DNA of 64,000 nt from Ardenticatenaceae bacterium. Lineage in GTDB: Bacteria; Chloroflexota; Anaerolineae; Promineifilales; Promineifilaceae. Below are positions 55,576 through 64,000 of this stretch, one piece after another (the first letter of the stretch is position 1; each line of letters begins with the position of its first letter). The stretch is taken from assembly GCA_011525915.1 (NCBI GenBank), contig WYBM01000038.1:62001-126000 (forward strand). Direction: 5' to 3'. Position numbers and translations under genes: made by a program. The notes below the pieces were generated by a model, which was not told the origin of the DNA, ran no database searches, and worked only from the letters and a program-made list of their open reading frames with translations.

Positions 55576-56358
55576 TTAAGGCATGAGCGTAACCTCCAGG
55601 TTATCAAAAGCGCCGGTAGTCAAACGGTTTTGAAAGCCGACCGTGCCGTTGCGGATGGTGGTGCTCGCCGTCAGGCGGGTGTTGGGGTAACCAACCACTT
55701 CACAGGAGAGCGCATCTGCCACGGCCGTGGCCCGCAGCCGGTAGGCTTCACCGGTAACAAAGTGGAATGATGTGGCCAACAGCTCCCCTTCTGGTGTCAT
55801 CAACTCTAATTGCCGCTGCCCGGTAGCCCGTGTAGCCAGGCGGCACTGGCCACCGTAGCCATCTGCCTGCTGCCGAAATAACAGGCCGGCGCTGGCAGGA
55901 GCAGTGGTACTGGCAGCCGTGACGTCGGCTTCCGCGGTATAATCAGCCCAGGCGTAGCCACGAGTATAAACCGCCTCAGACCGGCTGTCGGCGCGGGTAT
56001 TGCTGCCATAGTAAACGCCGTTGATCACGTCCCAGCCATCGGCAAAGCTTTGCCAATGGGGCAGCGGCTTTGCATGAAACGTTTGGGCATAGAGGGCGGT
56101 ATGGGCAACCACCGGGGCCGGCTCCGGAATCTGGTTGACGTGATAAGCAGCAATCATGTTGGGCGCGCTGTTGTTAGAGGGCAAAGGGAAGGGCCAGACA
56201 TTGCTCAACGCAATCCCGGCGGCAAAAAAAGTAACGTTAATGACGCCGCACAACATCACCAGCGCCAGTGCACCCAACAACAGTATCACCACCACCCGGC
56301 GGCCGGCATGCTGGTGATGTTTTAATTGATGGATTTTCGTTTCATAGGGGTCATTCAT
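55576..56358 (-). CDS. Membrane-anchored protein with a concanavalin-like beta-sandwich domain
   Basis: 260 aa. A basic N-terminus (about 20 residues) leads into one membrane helix (VVVILLLGALALVMLCGVIN), then an extracytoplasmic domain. Residues about 85-258 look like a jelly-roll of the LamG/DUF1080 type: WQSFADGWDVINGVYYGSNT, YAWADYTAEADVTAASTTAP, AGLLFRQQADGYGGQCRLAT, TVGFQNRLTTGAFDNLEVTL. Such modules bind glycans or hydrolyse them; no active site is seen. It lies 107 nt upstream of the propeller lipoprotein gene, same strand. Confidence 0.65.
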   Translation of the reverse strand: MNDPYETKIHQLKHHQHAGRRVVVILLLGALALVMLCGVINVTFFAAGIALSNVWPFPLPSNNSAPNMIAAYHVNQIPEPAPVVAHTALYAQTFHAKPLPHWQSFADGWDVINGVYYGSNTRADSRSEAVYTRGYAWADYTAEADVTAASTTAPASAGLLFRQQADGYGGQCRLATRATGQRQLELMTPEGELLATSFHFVTGEAYRLRATAVADALSCEVVGYPNTRLTASTTIRNGTVGFQNRLTTGAFDNLEVTLMP

Positions 56359-56537
56359 GGCGGTCTCCTTCTAAAGGTGACACAAGGTTGTCTGTTTGTG
56401 TCACGGCCGTTGACAACATGCCTCCATAACGTTCCCCATCCGGTAAAAGTTCCCCTTAAACCATAGGTTACAAGTTAAGCCACTGCTGAAGCTGTCAAGA
56501 TGCTTTCGCGGCCATCATCACCAGGATGGCCACCATC

Positions 56538-56559
56538 GCCAGGGCATGAATGCCCTGGC
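56538..56559. repeat. Perfect palindrome GCCAGGGCAT-GA-ATGCCCTGGC
   Basis: Ten-bp arms around a 2-nt centre. A second palindrome GCCGGAT-CA-ATCCGGC follows at 56575-56590. Both share the short 2-nt centre of the array at 56636, which is unlike a terminator loop and more like dimeric protein-binding sites. Confidence 0.75.
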
Positions 56560-56635
56560 TAGTCGGCGACTGACGCCGGATCAATCCGGCTGGGTGGCTC
56601 TTCAGCCCCATTGAGGGGGCATCTGTGACCAGGCT

Positions 56636-56703
56636 GGTGATTGATCACCAGACGGTGATTGATCACCAGACGGTGATTGATCACCAGACGGTGATTGATC
56701 ACC
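56636..56703. repeat. Four tandem palindromic 18-bp units (GGTGATTGATCACCAGAC)
   Basis: Units begin at 56636, 56654, 56672 and 56690, the last ending after GGTGATTGATCACC. Each contains the palindrome GGTGAT-TG-ATCACC. The copies are identical, and the 18-bp repeat length places successive sites about 1.7 helix turns apart. There are no unique spacers, so it is not a CRISPR array. It is about 180 nt upstream of hen1. Confidence 0.88.
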
Positions 56704-56830
56704 AGCCGATTGCGGTGGCGAAGGGCATTATCTTGCCGCTTGACATCAGCAGGGAAACCTTAACTTGTAAGCAATGCCCTTAAACAATCCATCCCGCCTG
56801 TAAGAAAAAGTAGCTCTGCTAAAATCCATC

Positions 56831-56839
56831 TGTTATAGT
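56831..56839 (+). promoter_or_regulatory. Predicted extended -10 element upstream of hen1
   Basis: TGTTATAGT, a TG-extended -10 (hexamer TATAGT at 56834-56839), 46 nt before the hen1 ATG. No good -35 at 17 nt. The palindrome array lies about 130 nt further upstream. Confidence 0.38.
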
Positions 56840-56885
56840 TGCGCTCTTGATATAAACGGGCCATCTTGTACCAGGTTGAGAAATC

Positions 56886-58283
56886 ATGTTGCTGAGCATC
56901 TCTACGACACATTCACCAGCCACCGATCTTGGCTATTTGCTGCACAAACATCCAGATAAGGTGCAGCGTTTTGACCTGAGCTTTGGGCCGGCCTATGTTT
57001 TTTACCCGGAAGCGCAGGTAGGGCGCAGCACGGCCGTGCTGCTGCTGGATATAGACCCCGTTAAACTGGTGCGCAAGCAGTCACCCGGTGCCGGTTTTGC
57101 CTTGCAACCTTATGTCAACGACCGGCCCTACGTGGCCTCCTCCTTTTTAAGTACCGCCATTGCCCAGGTCTATGGCTCCGCGCTCAACGGCCGCTGCAAA
57201 GAGCGCCCAGAGTTGGTGGACCGCCCCCTGCCCTTGCAGGCCGTGGTCACGGCCGTGGCCGTGCATGGCAGCCACGGCTTTTGGCAGCGGCTCTTTGAAC
57301 CCTTAGGGTATACCGTGACCGCCAAACGGCACCCCCTAGACACCCACTTTCCCACTTGGGGTGACAGCCGCTACCTGACCATCACCCTGGAAAATCATGT
57401 TCGCCTGCGCGAGCTGTTGACACACCTGTACGTGCTCTTGCCGGTGTTGGATGATGACAAACATTATTGGGTGGGAGAAGATGAAGTCACCAAGCTGCTG
57501 CAGAAGGGCGAAGGCTGGCTGGCCGCGCACCCTGAACGCGAGCAAATCACCACACGCTACCTGAAACATCGGCGCCACCTCACCCGCGCCGCCCTGGCCC
57601 AACTGGCCGAAGAAGACAACCCAGACCCGGATACGGCCGTGGCCGAACAAGACGCGGCCGAGTTAAAAGCTGAAGAACACATGGGTCTACACCAGCAGCG
57701 GTTGACGGCCGTTGTTGCCACCCTGAAGGCAAGCGGCGCCCAGCGCGTACTAGACTTGGGCTGCGGCGAAGGCAAACTCATTCGTCTGCTGCTAAAGGAA
57801 AAGCAGTTCAGTCATATTCTGGGGATGGATGTTTCTTACCGCAGTCTGGAAACAGCGGCGGAGCGGCTGCGCCTGGATAACCTGCCCACGCCGCAGCGCG
57901 AACGAGTTACGCTGCATCATGGCTCCCTCATCTACCGTGACAAACGGCTGGCCGGGTATGATGCCGCGGCAGTGGTGGAGGTGATTGAGCATTTAGACCC
58001 ACCCCGGCTGGCAGCCTTTGCCCGGGTACTGTTTGCGTTTGCTCGGCCGTCTATGGTCATCATCACCACCCCCAACCGTGAATACAACGCCCTATGGCCC
58101 AGCCTGCCGGCCGGCCACTTTCGCCACCGTGACCACCGCTTTGAATGGAGCCGCGCCGAATTCCGCGCCTGGGCAGAAGAAGTGGCTGAAGAGTACGGTT
58201 ACACTGTGCATATGGCGCCCATCGGCCCTGTGGATGAGGCGGTTGGGGCACCCTCACAAATGGGTATCTTTAGCAGGGAATAA
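56886..58283 (+). CDS. hen1: 3' terminal RNA ribose 2'-O-methyltransferase Hen1
   Basis: 465 aa, bacterial Hen1. The N-terminal half (about 1-245) is the specific Hen1 domain (LSISTTHSPATDLGYLLHKH, YVASSFLSTAIAQVYGSALN). The C-terminal half is a methyltransferase (VLDLGCGEGKLIRLLLKE, AAVVEVIEHLDPPRLAAF, VIITTPNREYN) with the metal-binding Glu/His set (EVIEH and HFRHRDHRFEW). It marks the 3' end at a tRNA break with 2'-O-methyl before Pnkp seals it, protecting against re-cleavage by ribotoxins. Two nt before the small ORF and in one operon with pnkp. Confidence 0.94.
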   Translation: MLLSISTTHSPATDLGYLLHKHPDKVQRFDLSFGPAYVFYPEAQVGRSTAVLLLDIDPVKLVRKQSPGAGFALQPYVNDRPYVASSFLSTAIAQVYGSALNGRCKERPELVDRPLPLQAVVTAVAVHGSHGFWQRLFEPLGYTVTAKRHPLDTHFPTWGDSRYLTITLENHVRLRELLTHLYVLLPVLDDDKHYWVGEDEVTKLLQKGEGWLAAHPEREQITTRYLKHRRHLTRAALAQLAEEDNPDPDTAVAEQDAAELKAEEHMGLHQQRLTAVVATLKASGAQRVLDLGCGEGKLIRLLLKEKQFSHILGMDVSYRSLETAAERLRLDNLPTPQRERVTLHHGSLIYRDKRLAGYDAAAVVEVIEHLDPPRLAAFARVLFAFARPSMVIITTPNREYNALWPSLPAGHFRHRDHRFEWSRAEFRAWAEEVAEEYGYTVHMAPIGPVDEAVGAPSQMGIFSRE

Positions 58284-58285
58284 AC

Positions 58286-58492
58286 ATGATGTACGATTTT
58301 CCTTATGACATCCCGGTTGGTACACAAATTGTGACCAACGAAGCCATAGAGTACGGCCGTCTCCTGCAGCAACTCGAAGCGGCGCGTGATGCCACCACGT
58401 TGCCGGAACAACCATCTGCTAAACTGGCCCTAAACGCATTACTACTCCGCTTACGCCTTAAGGAGAGATTGAGTGAATATCAACATTCCTGA
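58286..58492 (+). CDS. Small conserved-position ORF between hen1 and pnkp, unknown function
   Basis: 68 aa: starts MMYDFPYDIPVGTQIVTNEA, and ends in a helical, Leu- and Arg-rich stretch (AKLALNALLLRLRLKERLSE). It begins 2 nt after hen1 and ends 20 nt inside pnkp, in a different frame, so translational coupling to both is likely. No family recognised; no signal peptide or metal-binding Cys. It contains an in-frame ACGGCCGT. A small helical partner of the Hen1-Pnkp complex is one reading. Confidence 0.6.
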   Translation: MMYDFPYDIPVGTQIVTNEAIEYGRLLQQLEAARDATTLPEQPSAKLALNALLLRLRLKERLSEYQHS

Positions 58493-61058
58493 GCTGGCGC
58501 TGGTGGTATTGGTAGGCCCGTCAGGGTCGGGCAAATCCACCTTTGCTCAGGCCCATTTTTTGCCAACGGAGGTCATCTCTTCGGATTTCTGCCGTGGGTT
58601 GGTGGCCGATGATGAAAATGATCAGGCGGCGACACCAGATGCCTTTGACGTGCTGCACTTCATTGCCACTAAACGGCTGGCAAACGCCCGGCTGACGGTA
58701 ATTGATGCCACCAATGTCAAGCCGGAAGACCGCAAACCATTGGTAGCCCTGGCACGCGACCACCACGTACTGCCGGTGGCTATTGTGTTGAACCTGCCAG
58801 AACCACTGTGCCGGGCGCGCAACGCCAGCCGCCCAGACCGCCAGTTTGGCCCACACGTCATACGCAAGCACGTGCAGGCCTTGCGCCGATCCTTAAAGCA
58901 TTTAAACCGGGAAGGGTTTAAGCGTATCTTTATCCTGAACTCTGAGGATGAGGTGGCCAACGTCAGCATCGTCCGTGAGCCATTGTGGAACAACCGCAAA
59001 GAGCTGCACGGCCCATTTGATATCATCGGCGACGTGCATGGCTGTGGTGATGAACTGGAAGCGCTGCTGGCCAAACTTGGCTACACATGGCAGCCCATCA
59101 CGCCGCTGCCTTCGCCCCTGACTTACAACCGACTGTATAGCCATCCCCACGGCCGTACCGCCATCTTCCTGGGTGACCTGGTAGACCGCGGACCACGCAG
59201 CCTGGACGTGTACCAACTGGTGCGCCACATGGTGACGGCCGGCCACGCGCTGTGTGTACCGGGCAACCATGACGTAAAGCTGATGCGCAAGCTGTACGGC
59301 CGTGATGTAAAAGTACGCTATGGCCTGCAGCAAACCCTGGCGGAGATAGAAGCCCTACCGCCAGACGTGTGTGAACCCTTCAGCCAACAGATGGCCGACT
59401 GGATACACAACCTGGTCAGCCATTATGTGTTGGCTGACGGCCAATTGGTGGTGGCCCACGCCGGGCTGAAAGAGCCACTGCAAGGGCGAGCCTCCGGGCG
59501 TGTGCGCGAATTTGCTCTGTACGGTGAAACCACCGGCGAAACCGATGAATTTGGCCTGCCCGTACGCGCCAATTGGGCGCTGGATTACCGTGGGCGGGCT
59601 ATGGTCGTCTATGGCCATACGCCCGTGCCCCAGGCGGAATGGCTGAACAACACCATAAACATTGATACCGGCTGCGTTTTTGGCGGCAAGCTGACGGCAC
59701 TGCGCTACCCGGAGCGGGAGCTGGTGTCTGTGCCGGCGGCACGCACCTACGCCGAACCGGTACGGCCGTTGTACCCCGCACCCGCCACCCTGACGGCCCA
59801 ACAAGCCCAGGATGACGTGCTGGACATTGAAGATGTCACCGGCAAGCGGCTGATCGAAACCCGCCTTTACCGGCAGGTCATGATTCCAGCAGAAAACAGC
59901 ATCACCGCCCTGGAAGTGATGAGCCGTTTTGCTGTCAACCCCAAGTGGCTTATCTACCTGCCGCCCACCATGTCCCCCACAGAAACCAGCGTCCTGCCCG
60001 ACCTGCTGGAACACCCAGCCCAGGCGTTTGATTACTTCCGGGCGCACGGCGTCAGCCAGGTAATATGCCAGGAAAAGCATATGGGATCACGGGCGGTGGT
60101 GATTGTGGCCAGGAATGACACGGCCGTGGCCCAACACTTTGGCATTACCAACGAGGGCAGTGGCATCATCTACACACGCACCGGCCGACGTTTCTTTCAT
60201 AACGCCGACGTGGAACAAAACCTGCTGGCCCACCTGCAGCAGGCACTCACCGCTGCCAACGTTTGGCAGGAGCTCCAGACGGACTGGGTATGCCTGGACT
60301 GCGAACTGATGCCCTGGTCTGAAAAGGCCCAGGGACTGCTGCAAGACCAATATGCCGCCACGGGTGCGGCCGCCCGGGCTTCATTGGCCCTGGCCAATGA
60401 TCTGCTGCAGCAAACGGCCGAGCGTGGCCTTGATCTGAACGGACTTGACACGCACTTTCAAACCCGCGCCGAGCAGGTAGCCCGTTACACGGCCGCTTAC
60501 CGCCCCTATTGCTGGCCGGTGCAGTCGGTACATGATTTAAAACTGGCCCCCTTCCATATTTTGGCTACAGAAGGGGCCGTACACAGTGACAAGACCCACC
60601 TATGGCACCTGGAAACCATTGGCCGGGTGGTGGCCGCACAGGCAGCCAACACGCTGCAGTTGACCACGTATGAGGTGGTGAATTTAGAGGATGTGACCCG
60701 TGAAACGGCCGTGACCGACTGGTGGCATACACTCACCGCCGGCGGCGGCGAAGGGTTAGTCATTAAACCGCTGGCCTTTGCTGTCACCGGGGAAAAGGGA
60801 TTGATCCAGCCGGCCATCAAATGCCGCGGCCGTGATTACCTGCGCCTTATTTACGGCCCGGAATATGCCGCGCCCCAACACCTGGCCCGGCTGCGCTCGC
60901 GCAACGTTTCCCGCAAACGTTTTCTAGCCCTGCGTGAATTTGCGCTGGGTGTAGAGGCGTTGGAACGGTTTGTGCGCCAGGAGCCGCTGCGCCGGGTGCA
61001 TGAATGTGTTTTTGGCATTCTGGCCCTGGAAAGCGAACCTCTGGACCCGCGCCTATAG
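58473..61058 (+). CDS. pnkp: Polynucleotide kinase-phosphatase-ligase Pnkp (RNA repair)
   Basis: 861 aa from GTG 58473 with AAGGAGA upstream. Three modules: a 5'-kinase (P-loop GPSGSGKSTFA, residues about 15-25), a metallophosphatase removing 3'-phosphate or cyclic phosphate (GDVHGCGDELEAL near 186, GDLVDRGP, PGNHDVKLMRKL), and a ligase-type adenylyltransferase in the C-terminal half with motif I EKHMGSRAVV (Lys535 predicted to take AMP). All catalytic signatures are intact. With Hen1 it heals and seals cut tRNAs. Length is typical of the family. Confidence 0.94.
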   Translation: MNINIPELALVVLVGPSGSGKSTFAQAHFLPTEVISSDFCRGLVADDENDQAATPDAFDVLHFIATKRLANARLTVIDATNVKPEDRKPLVALARDHHVLPVAIVLNLPEPLCRARNASRPDRQFGPHVIRKHVQALRRSLKHLNREGFKRIFILNSEDEVANVSIVREPLWNNRKELHGPFDIIGDVHGCGDELEALLAKLGYTWQPITPLPSPLTYNRLYSHPHGRTAIFLGDLVDRGPRSLDVYQLVRHMVTAGHALCVPGNHDVKLMRKLYGRDVKVRYGLQQTLAEIEALPPDVCEPFSQQMADWIHNLVSHYVLADGQLVVAHAGLKEPLQGRASGRVREFALYGETTGETDEFGLPVRANWALDYRGRAMVVYGHTPVPQAEWLNNTINIDTGCVFGGKLTALRYPERELVSVPAARTYAEPVRPLYPAPATLTAQQAQDDVLDIEDVTGKRLIETRLYRQVMIPAENSITALEVMSRFAVNPKWLIYLPPTMSPTETSVLPDLLEHPAQAFDYFRAHGVSQVICQEKHMGSRAVVIVARNDTAVAQHFGITNEGSGIIYTRTGRRFFHNADVEQNLLAHLQQALTAANVWQELQTDWVCLDCELMPWSEKAQGLLQDQYAATGAAARASLALANDLLQQTAERGLDLNGLDTHFQTRAEQVARYTAAYRPYCWPVQSVHDLKLAPFHILATEGAVHSDKTHLWHLETIGRVVAAQAANTLQLTTYEVVNLEDVTRETAVTDWWHTLTAGGGEGLVIKPLAFAVTGEKGLIQPAIKCRGRDYLRLIYGPEYAAPQHLARLRSRNVSRKRFLALREFALGVEALERFVRQEPLRRVHECVFGILALESEPLDPRL

Positions 61059-61079
61059 CGGCGCAGCGCACCGGTCTTC

Positions 61080-63167
61080 TTAGGACTCAGAGGCTGCCTG
61101 CATCTCTGCTACCTGCTGATCAATGCGCCGGAACTGCCATGACCAGCGGGCATTGTAGAGAAATTGGCGCAGGTCAAAGCGGTTGTCATCTGGGGAGTAA
61201 GATTCAGCGTGGTAAGCGGGTGTTAATACGGTGGCTTTGTGCCGGTTGATGGCGTAATGGTAAAAGAAACGCTTGACTTTCTCTGCCACTTCAGGTGGTG
61301 GCAGGTGGGGCCACTCCGCTGCCAGCTTTTCAAACATGCTCAATGGGCCACAGCGTTCAATTTTACGCAGGCGGCCAAAACGGCTCAGTTCTTCATAGGT
61401 CATGCCCATATCCACCTCATCCCGTTGGGCATAACTGGCGGTGCTCGGTTCCAGTTCGGCCGTAGGTGCGGCTTCTACCACATCCAACAAGGTCGTGTAC
61501 CCTCGGGTGTCTGCGGCCCAACGCAGGAAACGGCGCAAATCCACTTTGCTGATGCCACCAATAGGGTTGATATCGGCGCTGGAGCAGTCATATTTGGTCA
61601 GGTAACCACGTAGGGCTTCATCGACGTTACCCGTGCCCAAAACAAGCAGAGACCCACGACGGCCGTGCACCCAGGGCAGTAGTTGGGCCAACACATAGGC
61701 CAGCACCATGCGCAGCCGCGCCTGAATGTTTTGCAGGGCTACGTTTTCGGCGTCCGAACCGCCATGCGCTTTAAAGTGGGGCGTCTTGCCGGTGGCTTTG
61801 ACAAACAGTTTGGTAAGAGCAGTCACGGCCGTGTCTATATTGACATCCAGGTGTGTGGCCCCGATCTGCCCGGCCAGCGCTTTCGCCCGTTTTCGGGTGG
61901 CTCTGGAGCTGTTTTTAGTGCCCATGTAACCAGTGAACAACAGGCGGCTAGCCAGCTCCGCCGGGTCAGTGGGCACATAACGCTCGTCACCCACCAACCG
62001 CTGTACATCGGCCATAACCTGCTCGTTACCCGCCTGCGCCTCGGTGACCAACATTTGGCACATAATGCCCACCTGCACCGCTACTGCGGCGCTGTCGGCC
62101 CCACCGGACAGGGGGATAAAAAAACCGGCCAGGCCCGAACGCCGTAAATAATCCCACAACCAGCAGGCCGGGCCATAAGCGATCTCCTCTTCTGGCGTAT
62201 GGGTGCGTATGACAATGGCGCGTGTTGGGGCACGGCCTGGCGTGTGTGTCAGATCAAAATCGACCACGATACGGGGCACCGGCGGGGAAGCACTGGCCTG
62301 CACCTGGCGGCTGCCAATGCTGCCACGGTAAGAGCGCACGTCTTCCAGGTCAACGGTGGCGGTCACCACTTCCACATCTCGCGGCGAAAACTGCGAACCC
62401 TGGGCCACTACCTGCCCGTTGATGGCAATAAGGGCACAGCCATCAAAGTAGAGCCGCCCACCATCGCACCCCTGCTGGTTGGCATAGAGGTAGATGCCAC
62501 CCCCCTTGCCGGTAGCGTTTTTGATCAGGTCGATGCGGCGGCGCAGTTTACGCAGTTCATGATGAGAACCAGAGCCATTGGCCAAAATTTCTACCCCATT
62601 CAGCCCCAGGTAAGTATGAGGGTTGGCGGCGGCAAACAATTCTTCACACGTCTCTGACGCCAACACGGTATCCCGCGTGGCGACAGCGGCGTCACCAAAG
62701 GGCACGGTTTCCTGCCCGGTGATGGCCCGGATCAGGCGTGGTAGGGCGTGGTCTTCAACCGTGCGCAGATGCTGCCAGGCAGCAAACCAGCGCGGCTCGC
62801 GGTAGTTGCCGTCATCGGCCAGCACCAGTTTAGGGCGAATGAGGAGGATGCGGCGGTTGAAGGCCAGGATACGGCCGTTGTAGCGCACCCCCTTGTGCAT
62901 CACCGGCATACCGATATCGCATAGAATGCCATCGGTCAGGTCACTAGCCAAGATGTCTGCCAGTACTTCCCAGGAGTGGCGAATGGTGTCCCCCTCCAGG
63001 AAAGCGTCTTCACAGCCATAACCGGAGATCTCCAGTTCGGGGCCCAGACGGTAACGGGCACCGGCCGCTTTGGCTATTTGGATAGAGCGGGCAATACGCT
63101 GTAAGTTGCCATCAAAATCCAGCGCCCATTGGTTGAGGTTACAGGTTGCCAGGGTTGTTAAGTGCAT
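61080..63167 (-). CDS. nadE: Glutamine-dependent NAD+ synthetase
   Basis: 695 aa, the long amidase-synthetase form. N-terminal nitrilase-like glutaminase: [17 protein letters not shown] (Glu of the triad), [17 protein letters not shown] (Lys), [11 protein letters not shown] (nucleophilic Cys). C-terminal synthetase: [20 protein letters not shown] (ATP pyrophosphatase loop), [38 protein letters not shown]. It makes NAD+ from deamido-NAD+. Convergent with pnkp, 21 nt between stops, and followed upstream by about 280 nt of non-coding sequence. Confidence 0.95.
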   Translation of the reverse strand: MHLTTLATCNLNQWALDFDGNLQRIARSIQIAKAAGARYRLGPELEISGYGCEDAFLEGDTIRHSWEVLADILASDLTDGILCDIGMPVMHKGVRYNGRILAFNRRILLIRPKLVLADDGNYREPRWFAAWQHLRTVEDHALPRLIRAITGQETVPFGDAAVATRDTVLASETCEELFAAANPHTYLGLNGVEILANGSGSHHELRKLRRRIDLIKNATGKGGGIYLYANQQGCDGGRLYFDGCALIAINGQVVAQGSQFSPRDVEVVTATVDLEDVRSYRGSIGSRQVQASASPPVPRIVVDFDLTHTPGRAPTRAIVIRTHTPEEEIAYGPACWLWDYLRRSGLAGFFIPLSGGADSAAVAVQVGIMCQMLVTEAQAGNEQVMADVQRLVGDERYVPTDPAELASRLLFTGYMGTKNSSRATRKRAKALAGQIGATHLDVNIDTAVTALTKLFVKATGKTPHFKAHGGSDAENVALQNIQARLRMVLAYVLAQLLPWVHGRRGSLLVLGTGNVDEALRGYLTKYDCSSADINPIGGISKVDLRRFLRWAADTRGYTTLLDVVEAAPTAELEPSTASYAQRDEVDMGMTYEELSRFGRLRKIERCGPLSMFEKLAAEWPHLPPPEVAEKVKRFFYHYAINRHKATVLTPAYHAESYSPDDNRFDLRQFLYNARWSWQFRRIDQQVAEMQAASES

Positions 63168-63447
63168 GCGACGTACCTTCCTTATGTATTTTGTCGTCTG
63201 TTTTTACTATCTTCAAACCTCTCAGAGCTAACGTAGCCAATGAAGTGATAAAGGGCCATTAAATACCAGAATTGCCGGAAGCCTACCCCATCTACGGCCG
63301 TTGCTCAATACCCAATTGTTGTTACGCAGCAAAAGCTAACCAGGCGTCAGCACCGAATGCTTAAACGCCTGCGTTTTGTCCGTTTTCGCCATGTCTGCTC
63401 AGTGTTAGGCCTACATGACTTGCATTTGTGACAGAGCCGGTACAATT
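63168..63447. other. Divergent non-coding region between nadE and the last gene
   Basis: About 280 nt with promoters for both directions expected. One ACGGCCGT lies at 63295-63302. On the plus strand TACAAT (63441-63446) directly abuts the first ATG (63448); if it is a -10, the downstream ATG at 63457 would be read from an almost leaderless messenger. No other element is evident. Confidence 0.4.
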
Positions 63448-64000
63448 ATGCCTGCTATGACCAGCGAAACCGGCACGGCCGTACCTCCTTACACCTCCAC
63501 CCGCTTCCGTTATTATACGGAGAGCTTCTCCCTTTATTTTCTGGCTTTTATCGGGGGGTTGGCATGGAGCCGCATTTTGTATGAGTGGCTCTTCCCCCGG
63601 GCCTGGTGGCTGGCCCGGCCGTATGGCGCGCTGCCCTTTGCGGCCGTGGTAGCCTTTGTCGTGTGGGCGGTATGGATGCAGCAAAGAGGCGCGGCACCAT
63701 CACCTTTTCAAGCGCTTACCCTCTCGCCTCTGTTCCTAAACCTGCTCTGGCTGGCCGACCCTACAGTGGACTTAGTACGCAGCCGTTTTTTGTTTGCGGC
63801 CACGGTATGGTTAACGGCCGTGTTTATCTTTGTCCCTGACGTATGGATAGATGCAGATGCTCACAAACCAGATTTAAACCTTCCGCTAAAGTCGGGCATT
63901 TTGCGCAAATCCACAATCTATTCATATGGGAAACGGCCGTGGCTGGGACTCATGCTGATAGTCGCCGCGTTAGGGCCAGTATACCTGCTGACTATGTCTC
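63448..64000 (+). CDS. Membrane protein, 3' end beyond the window
   Basis: Open from ATG 63448 (or 63457) to the window end, 184 residues visible and no stop. A short polar N-terminus (PAMTSETGTAVPPYTSTRFR) precedes several hydrophobic segments: SFSLYFLAFIGGLAWSRILY, LPFAAVVAFVVWAVWM, LFLNLLWLADP, FLFAATVWLTAVFIFVPDVW and LGLMLIVAALGPVYLLTM. A longer loop (DADAHKPDLNLPLKSGILRK) separates the last two. This is a polytopic protein, not recognisable as a family from this part. Confidence 0.65.
   Translation, partial: MPAMTSETGTAVPPYTSTRFRYYTESFSLYFLAFIGGLAWSRILYEWLFPRAWWLARPYGALPFAAVVAFVVWAVWMQQRGAAPSPFQALTLSPLFLNLLWLADPTVDLVRSRFLFAATVWLTAVFIFVPDVWIDADAHKPDLNLPLKSGILRKSTIYSYGKRPWLGLMLIVAALGPVYLLTMS

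Larger units (their letters stand above)
56359..56885. other. Divergent non-coding region with a palindrome cluster
   Basis: About 527 nt between divergently transcribed genes. It contains one ACGGCCGT (56403-56410), two separate palindromes (56538-56559, 56575-56590), the four-unit GGTGATTGATCACC array (56636-56703) and a predicted -10 for hen1 (56831-56839). I see no coding frame of substance. Confidence 0.7.

Noticed and set aside
56636..56703. CRISPR array
   Set aside because: Units are contiguous 18-bp copies without spacers, and no cas gene is nearby.
1..64000. tRNA or rRNA genes
   Set aside because: No cloverleaf-like segment with TTCGANTC-type T-arm and no rRNA-like sequence was recognised in the intergenic regions; a covariance-model scan would be needed for certainty.

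Overview
The window is about 64 kb of a moderately GC-rich bacterial chromosome, most probably Chloroflexota (Anaerolineae-like). The pointers are a fused glycyl-tRNA synthetase, a dnaG-rpoD pair, a Hen1/Pnkp RNA-repair cassette, many GAF/PAS kinases and an extracellular contractile injection locus; the assignment is inference from gene content. No rRNA, tRNA, CRISPR array, integrase or transposase was recognised. Two genome-wide signatures stand out. The palindromic octamer ACGGCCGT occurs roughly 90 times where one or two are expected by chance. A degenerate 7-bp tandem repeat family (ACTGAAT/ATTCAGT type) sits almost only at gene boundaries.

Layout: 1-7561 (minus) is the complex I operon nuoABCDEFGH, with nuoH cut by the window edge. 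7942-9985 (minus) is a lower-GC patch with an LRR protein, a DUF1963-like protein and a small membrane protein. 10432-22789 (plus) is a compact contractile injection system: a possible Cys/His hydrolase cargo, a DUF4255 cap, sheath, tube, a proline-rich protein, a LysM protein, a VgrG-like spike, a PAAR-like tip, gp25, a baseplate J protein carrying a beta-propeller, a gpI-like protein, and three envelope proteins. No AAA+ ATPase, tape measure, capsid or terminase gene is present.

22827-33938 is mostly signalling. A GAF histidine kinase with a LuxR-type regulator and a lone receiver come first, then a plus-strand HTH plus (p)ppGpp-hydrolase-like HD fusion, then a minus-strand operon of a THI5/NMT1-like binding lipoprotein, a membrane kinase, a receiver and a hybrid kinase. 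34410-44828 (minus) holds information-processing and housekeeping genes: a double GNAT, rpoD, dnaG, glyQS, a DinB protein, gene remnants and PPK2.

44883-53813 is a catabolic island. Two acyl-CoA dehydrogenases, a RidA-like protein, a crotonase and a PaaX-like regulator (minus) diverge from a flavin monooxygenase/Old Yellow Enzyme fusion and a benzoate-CoA-ligase-like enzyme (plus). Together they fit aerobic CoA-dependent breakdown of 2-aminobenzoate (anthranilate) or salicylate. 53987-56358 encodes two envelope proteins. 56538-56703 is a cluster of palindromes in front of hen1, a 68-aa ORF and pnkp (56886-61058, plus). NAD+ synthetase (minus) and the start of a membrane protein (plus) close the window.
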